Part shown: positions 32,341-40,580 of the stretch, piece by piece
Position numbering within the stretch: the first letter of the stretch is position 1
How the letters are laid out: the number at the start of each line of letters is the position of its first letter
From: Streptomyces xanthochromogenes
GTDB lineage: Bacteria > Actinomycetota > Actinomycetes > Streptomycetales > Streptomycetaceae
Direction: 5' to 3'
DNA length: 64,000 nt
Assembly (NCBI RefSeq): GCF_014650455.1
Contig: NZ_BMUZ01000013.1
Span: 124,001 to 188,000, forward strand
Translations under genes and position numbers: made by a program
The notes under the pieces: model-generated
Database searches by the model: none
Seen by the model: the letters and a program-made list of their open reading frames with translations, nothing else
What the model was told of the DNA's origin: nothing

Positions 32341-32707
32341 CGCCTCCGGCGGGGGGTTGGGGGTGGGGGCTTGGGCCTGCGGCGGGCCTCTTTCCCGCCC
32401 TCCCCCAAGCTCTTAAGGAGCAGGGGGGACCCCCAGCCCGTTCGGCCCGCTCGTGAGGCTGAGCCGCCTGTGGGTGGTTCCGGTTCCGTTGGCGGCCGGC
32501 CGTCGGTGGTCGTGGCGCCCGCCTGCGGCGGGCCTCCCGTTCGGCGGGGTTGGCTGACCCGGCCGCCTGTGGGTGGTCCCGGCTCGTTGGCGGCCGGCTG
32601 CCGGTGGTCGGGACGCCCGCCTGCGGTCGGGCACCCCCTGGCGCGGCGGGGCAGTGCGCCGGACGGGGGCGGCTCCGTGCGTGTCTCAGGGGAAGTCCGG
32701 GGTTAAC
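32341..32707. repeat. Intergenic region with dispersed Streptomyces-type repeats
   Basis: No gene. At 32400-32429 a hairpin unit (TCCCCC-AA-GCTC, TTAAG, GAGC-A-GGGGGGA) has the form of an element I know from many Streptomyces promoters. Two imperfect 70-bp copies follow at 32464-32533 and 32563-32632. Each begins with CCGCCTGTGGGTGGT and ends with CCCGCCTGCGG-like sequence, and the copies are roughly 85% identical. Confidence 0.75.
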
Positions 32708-32730
32708 TTCGCATATTGCTCATATGCGAA
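32708..32730. promoter_or_regulatory. Inverted repeat spanning the start codon of the LPDTG protein
   Basis: Perfect 9-bp arms TTCGCATAT and ATATGCGAA around TGCTC. The ATG (32724-32726) lies inside the right arm. It can act as an operator on the DNA or as a hairpin that hides the start codon in RNA. No Shine-Dalgarno sequence is visible. Confidence 0.6.
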
Positions 32731-34145
32731 ATGCAGGAATTGCGCCAGGGATTCGAAGGCGGGCGGCCGCCGCCTCGGCCGTCGTCGTGGCGGCGGCCGC
32801 CGTGGTGGGCGGCCTGGCCACGCTCGGGTTCGCCGATCCGTTGCCGGACGGGCTCGGGCCCTGCAAGGGGAGCAACTGCCCGGACAATCCCTACCCGGAC
32901 CCCAACAACGGGCCCCTCGCCGGGCGGGACAACAACATCAACATCTTCGTCGGCGGGGACTTCCTCGTGCGGCAGGCCGCCGCCGAGGCCGAGGGCAAGG
33001 TCGTCGTCCTCGGCAACTTCGACCAGCACAAGGCCGCCGGTGTCTCCCAGGTCTACAACGTGGGCGTCGCCGGAGTCGGCTCCCGCGTGCCGCCGGACAA
33101 CGGCACCGCGTTCCTGACCACCGGCAAGGACGTCACCGTCGCCACCGGGCAGCGCCTCCTCGCGGAGGAGGGCTCGGTCTCCGGCATCGTGCGCCACGGC
33201 GGCACCCTCAGCGGCACCGTCCGCCCCAAGACCGTCCACGACCCCGAAGCGGCCGCCCCGTACGCCCGGCTCAAGCCGAACCTCGCCGCCGCCAGCCACT
33301 GCTACGCCTACGTCGACGGCAAGCCGAGGGCCGCCACCGGCAGCGCGAAGAACAACGGCAGCGAGACCCTGTTCACCGGGGACGGCAAGTCCGCCATCCA
33401 GGTCTTCAACGTCGACTTCGACCTCGCCACGTCCGGCGGCGGGGCCCAGGGGTTCCGGTTCACCGGCATCCCCGAGGGGGCCACCGTCCTGGTCAACCTC
33501 ACCGGCGCCGTGCGCGAGATCAACACCTACATGGGCATGCTCCCGCCCGCGCTCCGCGACCGGCTGCTGTGGAACTTCCCCGACGCCGGCACCGTCCGGC
33601 TGCGCGGCAGCGGGCAGTTCTCCGGCAGTGTCCTCGTCGGCAACCCCGACAGCACGACGACGGTCACGCTGCCCGGGGTCAACGGGCGCTTCTTCACGGT
33701 CGGTTCGCTGACGCACAGCTCCATCGCGGGCGGCGGGGGCGGGCAGGAGTTCCACGCCTACCCCTTCAACGGGGACCTGCCCAGTTGCAAGGAGACCCCG
33801 GAACCTCCGACGCCCACCCCTGAACCGCCCACTCCGACGCCCGAGCCCCCGGACCCGACTCCCGAGCCGCCGACGCCCACCCCCGAGCCCCCGACACCCG
33901 AACCGCCCACACCGACTCCTCCGGACTCGGGAGGCATGACCACGGGCGGGGACACCGGTGGAGACACCGGCGGGCACACCGGAGGGAGCACCGGCTCGGG
34001 CGGGGACACCGGCGGCGGTGAACTGCCCGACACCGGGGCGTCCTCGGACACGACGATCCTGCTCGGCGGGCTCGCGGTCACGCTCGTCGCGGCCGGCGGC
34101 ATCACCCTCGCGGTGACCCGCAAGCCCAAGGGGCTGTGGAAGTAG
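32724..34145 (+). CDS. Choice-of-anchor A family surface protein with LPDTG sorting signal
   Basis: 473 residues, secreted and wall-anchored. Signal peptide (RRRAAAASAVVVAAAAVVGGLATLGFA within 11-38). The beta-rich choice-of-anchor A domain (about 65-350) includes NNINIFVGGDFLVRQAAAEAEGK, GSVSGIVRHGG and GSGQFSGSVLVGNP. A Pro/Thr/Glu repeat (TPEPPTPTPEPPTP) of about 50 residues and a Gly/Thr-rich stretch follow, then LPDTG, a hydrophobic helix (TTILLGGLAVTLVAAGGITLAV) and a basic tail (TRKPKGLWK). Sortase substrate; which of the sortases encoded in the window handles it is open. The start codon lies within a 23-bp inverted repeat. The role may be adhesion or a spore/hyphal surface function. 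Confidence 0.92.
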   Translation: MRNAGIAPGIRRRAAAASAVVVAAAAVVGGLATLGFADPLPDGLGPCKGSNCPDNPYPDPNNGPLAGRDNNINIFVGGDFLVRQAAAEAEGKVVVLGNFDQHKAAGVSQVYNVGVAGVGSRVPPDNGTAFLTTGKDVTVATGQRLLAEEGSVSGIVRHGGTLSGTVRPKTVHDPEAAAPYARLKPNLAAASHCYAYVDGKPRAATGSAKNNGSETLFTGDGKSAIQVFNVDFDLATSGGGAQGFRFTGIPEGATVLVNLTGAVREINTYMGMLPPALRDRLLWNFPDAGTVRLRGSGQFSGSVLVGNPDSTTTVTLPGVNGRFFTVGSLTHSSIAGGGGGQEFHAYPFNGDLPSCKETPEPPTPTPEPPTPTPEPPDPTPEPPTPTPEPPTPEPPTPTPPDSGGMTTGGDTGGDTGGHTGGSTGSGGDTGGGELPDTGASSDTTILLGGLAVTLVAAGGITLAVTRKPKGLWK

Positions 34146-34151
34146 CAGCCC

Positions 34152-34724
34152 TCAATCGCCCGTGTGGGAGGGGCTGTTGACCTGGGTGCCCGGGTGGCCG
34201 AGGCCGTCGACCAGTCGCGTCAGCGCCTCGGCCACCAGCGCGTGGTCCTCCGCCTGCGGCAGGCCCGACACCGTCGCCGTGCCCACGACCCCGACGCCCT
34301 CGACCGTCACGGGATACGAACCGCCGTGTGCGGCAAAGGAGTTGGGGTCCAGGCGCGACGACTCCTCGAACGTCGTGCCCTTGGCCCGGAAGCGGGCGCC
34401 CACGAGGAATGACGGGGCGGCATAGCGCTCGGCCACCCGGCGCTTGCGGTCGATCCACGCGTCGTTGTCGGCGCTGGAGCCGGGCAGCGCGCAGCGGAAC
34501 ACCTGCCGGGCTCCGTGGCGTACGTCGATGGCGACCGGGGCGTTGCGCGCGACGGCGAGCTCGCGCAGCAGCACGCCCAGGTTCCAGGCGTCCTCGTAGG
34601 TGAACTGCCTTAGGACCAGGCGCTGTTGCTCCGCCTCCAGGGATGCCACCGGATCTTCGGTGATCGCCGTGGCCGGGCCGGACTCCGCGGTCTCCGGCTT
34701 CGCCGCCGTGTCCCGCGCCCTCAC
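34152..34724 (-). CDS. UPF0303/heme-degrading-domain family protein
   Basis: 190 residues. Matches the UPF0303 (DUF336-like, YBR137w-type) family: SLEAEQQRLVLRQFTYEDAWNLG near residue 25-50, FRCALPGSSADNDAWIDRKRRVAERYA near 85-110, and VVGTATVSGLPQAEDHALVAEAL near the end. Family function is uncertain; a heme- or small-ligand-binding role is suggested for relatives. GTG 34724 overlaps the stop of the oxidoreductase (GTGA), so they form an operon, and the pair is probably involved in the same unknown small-molecule pathway. Confidence 0.85.
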   Translation of the reverse strand: MRARDTAAKPETAESGPATAITEDPVASLEAEQQRLVLRQFTYEDAWNLGVLLRELAVARNAPVAIDVRHGARQVFRCALPGSSADNDAWIDRKRRVAERYAAPSFLVGARFRAKGTTFEESSRLDPNSFAAHGGSYPVTVEGVGVVGTATVSGLPQAEDHALVAEALTRLVDGLGHPGTQVNSPSHTGD

Positions 34725-35806
34725 AGCGCCAGCTCCACCGTCACGCCCTCGCGGGCCGAGCGGCGGGCCGCCTCCAGGACGTCGAGCGCGGCCGCGGCCT
34801 CGTGCGCGGTGACCGGCGGTTCGCCCCCCTCGCGCAGGGCCTTCGCGATCGCCGCGTAGTACGCCGGGTAGTCGCCGGGGGCGGTTTCCACCGCGGCGCC
34901 GCCGCCGGTCAGGGGGGACTCGCCGGAGCCGAGGTGGCCCCACAGGGACTGTGGCTCCACGCCCCACGGCTTGTCCACGCCGGGCCGCCTGCCCTCGCGC
35001 AGGGCCGCCTCCTGGGGGTCGAGACCGTACTTCACATAGCCCGCCGACGAGCCCAACACGCGGAAGCGCGGGCCGAGTTGAGCGGTGGTCGCGCTCACGT
35101 GGAGGTGCGAGCGGACGCCGCCCGCGTGGGTGATCGCGATGAAGGTGTCGTCGTCGGCCTCGGCGCCGGGGCGGCGCACATCGGCCTCCGCGTAGACGCG
35201 CAGGGCGGGGCCGAACAGGACGAGTGCCTGGTCCACGACATGGCTGCCCAGGTCGTAGAGGAGACCGCCGATCTCGGACGGGTCGCCCGACTCGCGCCAG
35301 CCGCCCTTGGGCTGCGGCCGCCACCGCTCGAAGCGCGACTCGAAGCGCTGGATGTCACCGAGCTCGCCGTCCGCGAGCAGCCGCTTGAGGGTCAGGAAGT
35401 CGTTGTCCCAGCGGCGGTTCTGGAAGACCGAGAGCAGCAGGCCGCGCTCCTCCGCCAGCGATGCCAGCTCGCGCGCCTCGGCCGCCGTGCCGGCCAGCGG
35501 CTTGTCCACGACCACCGGCAGACCCGCCTTGAGGGCGCCGGTCGCGATCGGGACGTGCGTCTTGTTCGGCGAGGCGATCACGACCAGGTCGAGACCGGCG
35601 TCGTGCAGCTCCTCGGGGGAGCCGGCGAAGCGCAGCCCGTCGCCGTGCTCGGCGCGGGCCTGCGCCTGGCGCTCGGGGTTGGAGGTGACGACCGTGTCGA
35701 GGACCAGGCCCTCGGTGGCGGCGATCAGCGGGGCGTGGAAGACGGAGCCCGCAAGGCCGTAGCCCACGAGTCCCACGCGGAGGCCGTCGGTCTGGGGAGC
35801 GTTCAT
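34721..35806 (-). CDS. Gfo/Idh/MocA family oxidoreductase
   Basis: 361 residues, NAD(P)-dependent dehydrogenase acting on sugars or cyclitols. Rossmann domain with VGLVGYGLAGSVFHAPLI near residue 11 and the motif VVDKPLAGTAAEA (EKP-like, catalytic Lys) near 98-110, then the C-terminal domain with GGLLYDLGSHVVDQAL around 183, holding the Asp/His proton relay. Close in pattern to the NagD/YgjR-like oxidoreductases. ATG 35806 has AAGGA four to five bases upstream; an extra four residues from ATG 35818 are possible. It is divergent from a ROK repressor gene with a perfect palindrome between them, so the repressor probably controls it. Confidence 0.92.
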   Translation of the reverse strand: MNAPQTDGLRVGLVGYGLAGSVFHAPLIAATEGLVLDTVVTSNPERQAQARAEHGDGLRFAGSPEELHDAGLDLVVIASPNKTHVPIATGALKAGLPVVVDKPLAGTAAEARELASLAEERGLLLSVFQNRRWDNDFLTLKRLLADGELGDIQRFESRFERWRPQPKGGWRESGDPSEIGGLLYDLGSHVVDQALVLFGPALRVYAEADVRRPGAEADDDTFIAITHAGGVRSHLHVSATTAQLGPRFRVLGSSAGYVKYGLDPQEAALREGRRPGVDKPWGVEPQSLWGHLGSGESPLTGGGAAVETAPGDYPAYYAAIAKALREGGEPPVTAHEAAAALDVLEAARRSAREGVTVELAL

Positions 35807-35830
35807 GGGATCCTTCATGCATCCACTTAA

Positions 35831-35843
35831 GCAACGCTGTTGC
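35831..35843. promoter_or_regulatory. ROK-type operator between the divergent oxidoreductase and repressor genes
   Basis: GCAACGCTGTTGC is a perfect palindrome with 5-bp arms and central GCT. It lies 25 bp from the oxidoreductase start and 31 bp from the repressor start, the position for a shared operator. Confidence 0.6.
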
Positions 35844-35873
35844 CAAAGTGCAAGCAGGAGGGACAATGGGTCG

Positions 35874-36968
35874 GTGAACAGGAGCAATACGGGGGCGAAC
35901 CTGCCGGCACTGCGCAACCACAACGCCGCGCTGGTGCTCGACCTGCTGCGCGCGGCGGGCGAGGAGGGCATCAGCAGACTGGAGCTCGCCGAGCGAACCG
36001 GGCTCACCCCGCAGGCCGTCAGCAAGATCACCGGGCGGCTGCGGGACGAGGGCACGGCCACCGAGGCGGGCCGCCGCGCCTCCACGGGAGGCAAGCCGCG
36101 CACCGTGCTCAAGCTCGTTCCGTCCGCCGCGCACGCCATCGGGCTGCACCTGGACCGCGACGAGCTGAGCGCCGTCCTCGTCGACCTCGCGGGCACCCTG
36201 GTCGGCGCCAGGACCGTGCCGCTCGATCTCGGCGCGGAGCCCGCGCGGGTGGTGGAGGCGGCAGCGGCCGAGGCCGAGGCGCTGACCGGCGGGCGCCGGG
36301 TGCTCGGCGTCGGCGTCGCCATGCCGGGACCGCTCGACCACGACAGCGGGGTGCTGCACCGGGTCACCGGCTTCCCGCACTGGAGCGGCTTCCCGCTGCG
36401 CGACGCGCTCGCCGAACGCCTGGGCCAGAAGGTCTTCCTGGACAAGGACACCAACGCGGCCGCCCTCGGTCTCGCCCTGCGCGCCGACACCCGGGCGGAG
36501 TCGTTCGCGTACCTCCACCTGGGCAGCGGACTCGGCGCGGGACTCGTGCTCGGCGGGGCGCTGCACCGCGGGGCCCGGACCGGGGCCGGGGAGTTCGGGC
36601 ACCAGACGATCCTGCTCGGCGGGCCGGCGTGCGGCTGCGGCGGGCGGGGCTGCATCGAGGCGCTGTGCCTGGCCTCGGTGGCCCGCGGCGACATCGCGGC
36701 CGCGGCCCGCTTCCTCGGGGTGGGGGCCGCCAACCTCGTCGGGCTGCTCGACATCGACGCGGTGCTGCTGGGCGGCCGCAAGGTCGCGGCCGACGAGGAG
36801 ACGTTCGTGCGGGGCGTGAACGCGGTGGTGGAGGAGCGCGCCCTGCGCGGCGGAGCCCCCGCGATCCCGGTCCGCGCCGCCGCGGGCGGCCCGCACTCCG
36901 TCGCCGAGGGCGCGGCTCAGCTCGTCCTCGTCCCCGTCTTCGGCCGCGCGAACGTGGCGTACCCGTAG
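35874..36968 (+). CDS. ROK family transcriptional repressor
   Basis: 364 residues. N-terminal winged helix at about 10-70 (HNAALVLDLLRAAGEEGISRLELAERTGLTPQAVSKITGRL in two parts), then a ROK sugar-kinase fold: the N-terminal sheet HAIGLHLDRDELSAVLVDLAG, VAMPGPLDHDSG, LDKDTNAAALG, the glycine loop HLGSGLGAGLVLGG, GAGEFGHQTI and the zinc-binding CGCGGRGCIEALC. As the sugar phosphate site is partly kept, a sugar effector is expected. GTG 35874 has CAGGAGGG about 11 bases upstream. Divergent from the oxidoreductase gene; probably its regulator. Confidence 0.93.
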   Translation: MNRSNTGANLPALRNHNAALVLDLLRAAGEEGISRLELAERTGLTPQAVSKITGRLRDEGTATEAGRRASTGGKPRTVLKLVPSAAHAIGLHLDRDELSAVLVDLAGTLVGARTVPLDLGAEPARVVEAAAAEAEALTGGRRVLGVGVAMPGPLDHDSGVLHRVTGFPHWSGFPLRDALAERLGQKVFLDKDTNAAALGLALRADTRAESFAYLHLGSGLGAGLVLGGALHRGARTGAGEFGHQTILLGGPACGCGGRGCIEALCLASVARGDIAAAARFLGVGAANLVGLLDIDAVLLGGRKVAADEETFVRGVNAVVEERALRGGAPAIPVRAAAGGPHSVAEGAAQLVLVPVFGRANVAYP

Positions 36969-37251
36969 GCGCACCCGTAGGCGGAGGCGCAGGTCCAGGT
37001 GCGGGGGCGGGGCCTGTGGGTGGCGGACTACAGGGCCCGGGTGCCGCTGCGGAACGTCCATACGATGGGCCGATATTGGGCTGATGGGGCGGTCTTCACG
37101 GGCTCCGGGGCCGGGCCCGGACGTGGCGGCCCGGGCCGTGGGCGGGGGCGTGGCAGGCTCGCGGATTCACGACCGGGCCCGACCGGAAGGACCCGCATCC
37201 GGACGGGTGGCGCCCGCGAACCCCGCACGCCGCGAGCAGCAAAGGCCCCTC

Positions 37252-38043
37252 ATGCGACTGCGTACCGCCCTCGTCACCGCGGTGGCCGCCGCCGCCCTCG
37301 TCCCGGCCGCCGGAGTGGCCGCGGCCGACGACGGGGGGCTTCCGCCCGGCCGTCACGACCTCGCGCCGCGCAAGCCGGTCGTCGCCGCGGCACCCGTCGA
37401 CCCGCCGCTCTCCCTGAAGCTCCCGCTCTGCGCCGCGGGGACCGGTGCCGCGTTCCCCCTGGAAACCAAGATCCACGGAGGGCCCGCCGAGTACCAGCCG
37501 GGCGCTGACAGTCAGGCCTGGTCGATCGATCTGACCAACACCGCGCACGAGACCTGCGACGCGGTCCATCCCGTGCTCGTGCTGGTCGACCGCGACCGCA
37601 CCCTGAAGAACAGCCAGCTCAAGATGGAGTTCGACGACCCGGCGACCGGCCGCACACACCCGGTCGCCTTCGTCGGGACGGACGCGGACGAGCACATCGG
37701 CGTCTTCGACGACGGCTTCCCCGGCTTCGTCATCGCCCCGGGCAGGACGCTCACCGTGCCGGTGCGGCTCGGCTTCGCCGCCGACGCCGTGCCCGACACG
37801 ATCACCGCGAACGCGGCCATCGTGCAACGCCGGGGAAGCGACGGGCAGTGGGTGGGGGAGTCCGGCGACTACCGCTTCGAGATCGTGCCCGAGGGCGATC
37901 TGCTGCACCGGATCGACGACGAGCTCGCCGCGACCGGCCGCGGCAGCGCGCTGGCCCGCCTCGCGCTCACCGCGGCGGTGCTCCTGACGGCGGGAGCGGC
38001 CCTGGTCATGGCGTCGCGGCGGCCGCGTCTGCGCCGCCGCTGA
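37252..38043 (+). CDS. Secreted, membrane-anchored protein of unknown function
   Basis: 263 residues. Signal peptide (RTALVTAVAAAALVPAAGVAAADD at 3-27), a beta-rich outer domain with SLKLPLCAAGTGAAFPLETKI, AWSIDLTNTAHETCDAVHPVLVLVDRDR and PGFVIAPGRTLTVPVRLGFAADAVPDTITANAAIV, and a C-terminal membrane helix (ALARLALTAAVLLTAGAALVMA) with a basic tail (SRRPRLRRR). The architecture is like a surface protein retained by its C-terminal helix, and there is no LPxTG. ATG 37252 is preferred over a longer reading from 37084 because the signal peptide starts there. No assigned family. Confidence 0.82.
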   Translation: MRLRTALVTAVAAAALVPAAGVAAADDGGLPPGRHDLAPRKPVVAAAPVDPPLSLKLPLCAAGTGAAFPLETKIHGGPAEYQPGADSQAWSIDLTNTAHETCDAVHPVLVLVDRDRTLKNSQLKMEFDDPATGRTHPVAFVGTDADEHIGVFDDGFPGFVIAPGRTLTVPVRLGFAADAVPDTITANAAIVQRRGSDGQWVGESGDYRFEIVPEGDLLHRIDDELAATGRGSALARLALTAAVLLTAGAALVMASRRPRLRRR

Positions 38044-38093
38044 ACGGCCGGGGCGGCCCCGGCCGTTCACCTGCCCGTGCGAGCATCGACCCC

Positions 38094-39002
38094 GTGGAAA
38101 ACCCGAACGACCCCCTGACCGGCGGCCCCGAACCGACCGGCCCCCCGGAACCGGCCACCCTCCCGGAACCGGCCACCCGCCCGGAACCGGTCGCCGTCCC
38201 GGAACCGGCCGGCCACCCCGCGCCGGTCGGCCGCCTCGGGCCGGCCGGTTACCCGGAGAACCAGGCCCCCGGCGCCCCCATCCGCTCCGGCATCCCCGAC
38301 CACGGGCGCATCCCCAAGTACTACGCCGTCAAGGCCCAAGTAGCCCTGCTCGTCGATGAGTTGGGGGAGGGCGATCCGCTGCCGACCGAGCGCGACCTGG
38401 CTCTGCGGTACGAGGTCGCCCGCGAGACCGTGCGCCAGGCGCTGCGCGAGCTGCTGCTCGAAGGGCGGCTCCGGCGCCAGGGCCGGGGCACCGTGGTGGC
38501 CGGCGCGAAACTGGAGCAGCCGCTCTCGCTCGCCAGCTACACCGAGGGCGTGCGGCGCCAGGGGCGTAAGCCCGGACGTCACCTCATCGCCCTCGAACGT
38601 TTCCCGTGCCCGCCCGCACTCGCCGCCGAGACCGGGCTCCAGCGGGGCGAGCCCGTCTGGCACATGGAGCGCGTGCTGCTCGCCGACGACGAGCGGATGG
38701 GCCTGGAGAGCACGTACGCGTCGGTGGCCCGGCTGCCCGACCTGGACAAGGACTTCGAGCCCGACTCCTCCTTCTACGCCTATCTGCGCGACCGGCTCGG
38801 GCTCACGCTCGGCGACGTGGACGAGCGCATCGAGACCGTGCTCGCGACGCCGCGGGAGGCTCTGCTCATCGGGACCCCGCCGGCGCTGCCGATGCTGCTC
38901 ATCCATCGGGTTTCGCGCGATGCGGCGGGGGGGCCGCTTGAGCGGGTTCGGACGCTGTACCGGGGGGACCGGTTCTCCTTCACGACCCACCTCGGGCGGT
39001 AG
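38094..39002 (+). CDS. GntR family regulator, HutC/UTRA subfamily (PhnF-like)
   Basis: 302 residues. A Pro/Glu-rich N-terminal extension of about 60 residues (PEPATLPEPATRPEP repeats) is unusual. Then comes the GntR winged helix (about 70-135): IPKYYAVKAQVALLVDELGEGDPLPTERDLALRYEVARETVRQALREL across the core. The UTRA effector domain (about 150-300) includes GRKPGRHLIALERFPCP, WHMERVLLADDERMGLESTY and YAYLRDRLGLTL. GTG 38094 start; a possible -10 GAGCAT lies seven bases upstream. It is upstream of the phosphonate operon on the same strand, separated by a repeat-rich gap, and a GntR-type site lies directly before that operon. Confidence 0.88.
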   Translation: MENPNDPLTGGPEPTGPPEPATLPEPATRPEPVAVPEPAGHPAPVGRLGPAGYPENQAPGAPIRSGIPDHGRIPKYYAVKAQVALLVDELGEGDPLPTERDLALRYEVARETVRQALRELLLEGRLRRQGRGTVVAGAKLEQPLSLASYTEGVRRQGRKPGRHLIALERFPCPPALAAETGLQRGEPVWHMERVLLADDERMGLESTYASVARLPDLDKDFEPDSSFYAYLRDRLGLTLGDVDERIETVLATPREALLIGTPPALPMLLIHRVSRDAAGGPLERVRTLYRGDRFSFTTHLGR

Positions 39003-39330
39003 CCCGCCGAGCCCCGGCCCGGCCCGGCTGTCCGGCCCCGGCCGACGTCCGGCCCGCAGCCCCGGCTGCGGACCGCGGGGGCCGTTCGCGCAGTTCCCCG
39101 CGCCCCTGTAGGTGGCCCAGCGTCCCGTTGGTCGCGTCCATCGCGGCGAGGGCCGCGCGATGTCGCAGTCCCGCGCCCCCCCGTAGGCGGCCCAGCGCCC
39201 CGTTGGAGACTCCGGTGCCGGCCCGCATGGGCATCTTCAGCCAGTCCGGCGATTGAGGACGAGCGCCCTTCAGGCGCGATACGGGGTGCGGGGCGGAGCT
39301 CCGGGCGGGGGTGCCGCGCCATCAGGTGGG
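39003..39330. repeat. Dispersed Streptomyces intergenic repeats
   Basis: No gene. Holds sequence of the kind scattered through Streptomyces genomes. One is GCGCAGTTCCCCGCGCCCCT, at about 39086-39110, with a partner copy near 39165. Both are followed by similar text ending in GTAGGYGGCCCAGCGYCCCGTTGG. The other is AGTCCGGCGATTGAGGACGAG with a following hairpin GCGCCCTTCAGGCGC, at about 39243-39280. Confidence 0.7.
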
Positions 39331-39377
39331 TGATAACGAATAGATAACGGGTCTAGTCCAAGCTTGAGGACCCGTTC
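39331..39377 (+). promoter_or_regulatory. Promoter/operator region of the phosphonate operon
   Basis: GGGTCTAGTCCA (39349-39360) matches the UTRA-GntR operator form NGGTNTAGNCCN (PhnF in M. smegmatis uses TGGTATAGACCA as I recall). It is also embedded in a wider inverted repeat, ACGGGTC...GACCCGT (39347-39377). Two ATAACG repeats lie just before it. Confidence 0.55.
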
Positions 39378-39435
39378 ACCGTCCCGTTGCCAACAGGACC
39401 GGCGCGGGACACCCGTCCCGAGGAGCGTTGCCGAC

Positions 39436-40566
39436 GTGAGAGTCATCGTCGTTGGAGCCGGCGTGGTGGGAACCATGCACGCCTGGCAAGCAGTGGAACG
39501 CGGCCACGAGGTCGTACACATCGAGCGCGAGAGCGAGGCGCGCGGGGCCTCGCTCCGCAACTTCGGCCAGATATGGGTCAGCGGCCGGGCCGGGGGCGAG
39601 GAGCTGGACACCGCGCTGCGCGCCCGCGAACTGTGGGAGGGGATCGGCAAGCGCGTCCCCGGGATCGGCTTCCGCCCCAACGGCTCGCTGACCCCGCTGC
39701 GCACCGAGCTCGAACTCGCCGTCGCCGAGGCCGCGTTGGCCCGCGACGACGCCGCGGCCCGCGGCTACAAGCTCCTCACCGCCGACGAGGCCCGCGCCCT
39801 CAACCCCGCCCTGCGCGGCCGCTTCACGGCCGCACTGTGGTGCGAGCGGGACGCTGCCGTCGAGCCCCGGACCGCGCAACTCGCCCTGAAAGCGGTCCTG
39901 TTGGCGTCCGGCCGGTACACCTTCCTGGGCGGACGTGAGGTGCGCGAGGTCATCGAGGGCGCGCACGGGAGCGCGGTCCGCGACGACCACGGCGATGTGC
40001 ACACCGGTGACACGGTCGCCCTGTGCACGGGAGCCTGGCTCGGCGGCCTCGTCCGCGAGCTCGCCCCCGAGCTGCCCGTGCGCCGCGTGCGCCTGCAGAT
40101 GATGCAGACCGCACCGCTCGGCGAAGCGCTCACCACCTCCATCGCCGACGCCGACAGCTTCCGCTACTACCCGGCGTACGCGAGCGAGGCCCTCGACGCG
40201 CTGAACGCCGGGCAGGGCCAGGAGGCGACCGCCGCCGCACACAAGATGCAGCTCCTCATGGTGCAGCGCGCGGACGGCGGGCTGACCATCGGCGACACCC
40301 ACGAGTACGAGCACCCCTTCGCCTTCGACGTGCTGGAGGAGCCGTACGACCACCTCGTCGGGGTCGTCGAGTCCTTCCTCGGCCGGCCGCTGCCCAGGAT
40401 CGAGCGCCGCTGGGCCGGGGTCTACGCCCAGTGCACCGACACCTCGCGCGTCGTGCATCGCCAGCAGGTGCGGGACGGGGTGTGGCTGGTGACCGGGCCG
40501 GGCGGACGCGGCATGACCTGCTCGCCCGCCATCGCCGAGCAGACCGCCAACGAGCTTGACTGGTAA
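39436..40566 (+). CDS. FAD-dependent oxidase of the TIGR03364/PbfD type (phosphonate catabolism)
   Basis: 376 residues. Oxidative deaminase or demethylase of the DAO superfamily; relatives (PbfD) release phosphonoacetaldehyde from N-methyl-2-aminoethylphosphonate or AEP. The N-terminal FAD motif is MRVIVVGAGVVGTMHAWQAVERGHEVVHIE (GxGxxG at 8-13 and terminal Glu), followed by RGASLRNFGQIWVSGRAGGEE (42-62), and the C-terminal segment GGRGMTCSPAIAEQTA binds FAD phosphates. GTG 39436 has GAGGAGCG about nine bases upstream. First gene of a six-gene phosphonate operon with no aminotransferase PhnW, so the oxidase may replace that step. Confidence 0.86.
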   Translation: MRVIVVGAGVVGTMHAWQAVERGHEVVHIERESEARGASLRNFGQIWVSGRAGGEELDTALRARELWEGIGKRVPGIGFRPNGSLTPLRTELELAVAEAALARDDAAARGYKLLTADEARALNPALRGRFTAALWCERDAAVEPRTAQLALKAVLLASGRYTFLGGREVREVIEGAHGSAVRDDHGDVHTGDTVALCTGAWLGGLVRELAPELPVRRVRLQMMQTAPLGEALTTSIADADSFRYYPAYASEALDALNAGQGQEATAAAHKMQLLMVQRADGGLTIGDTHEYEHPFAFDVLEEPYDHLVGVVESFLGRPLPRIERRWAGVYAQCTDTSRVVHRQQVRDGVWLVTGPGGRGMTCSPAIAEQTANELDW

Positions 40567-40580
40567 GGAAGTTGAATTCG

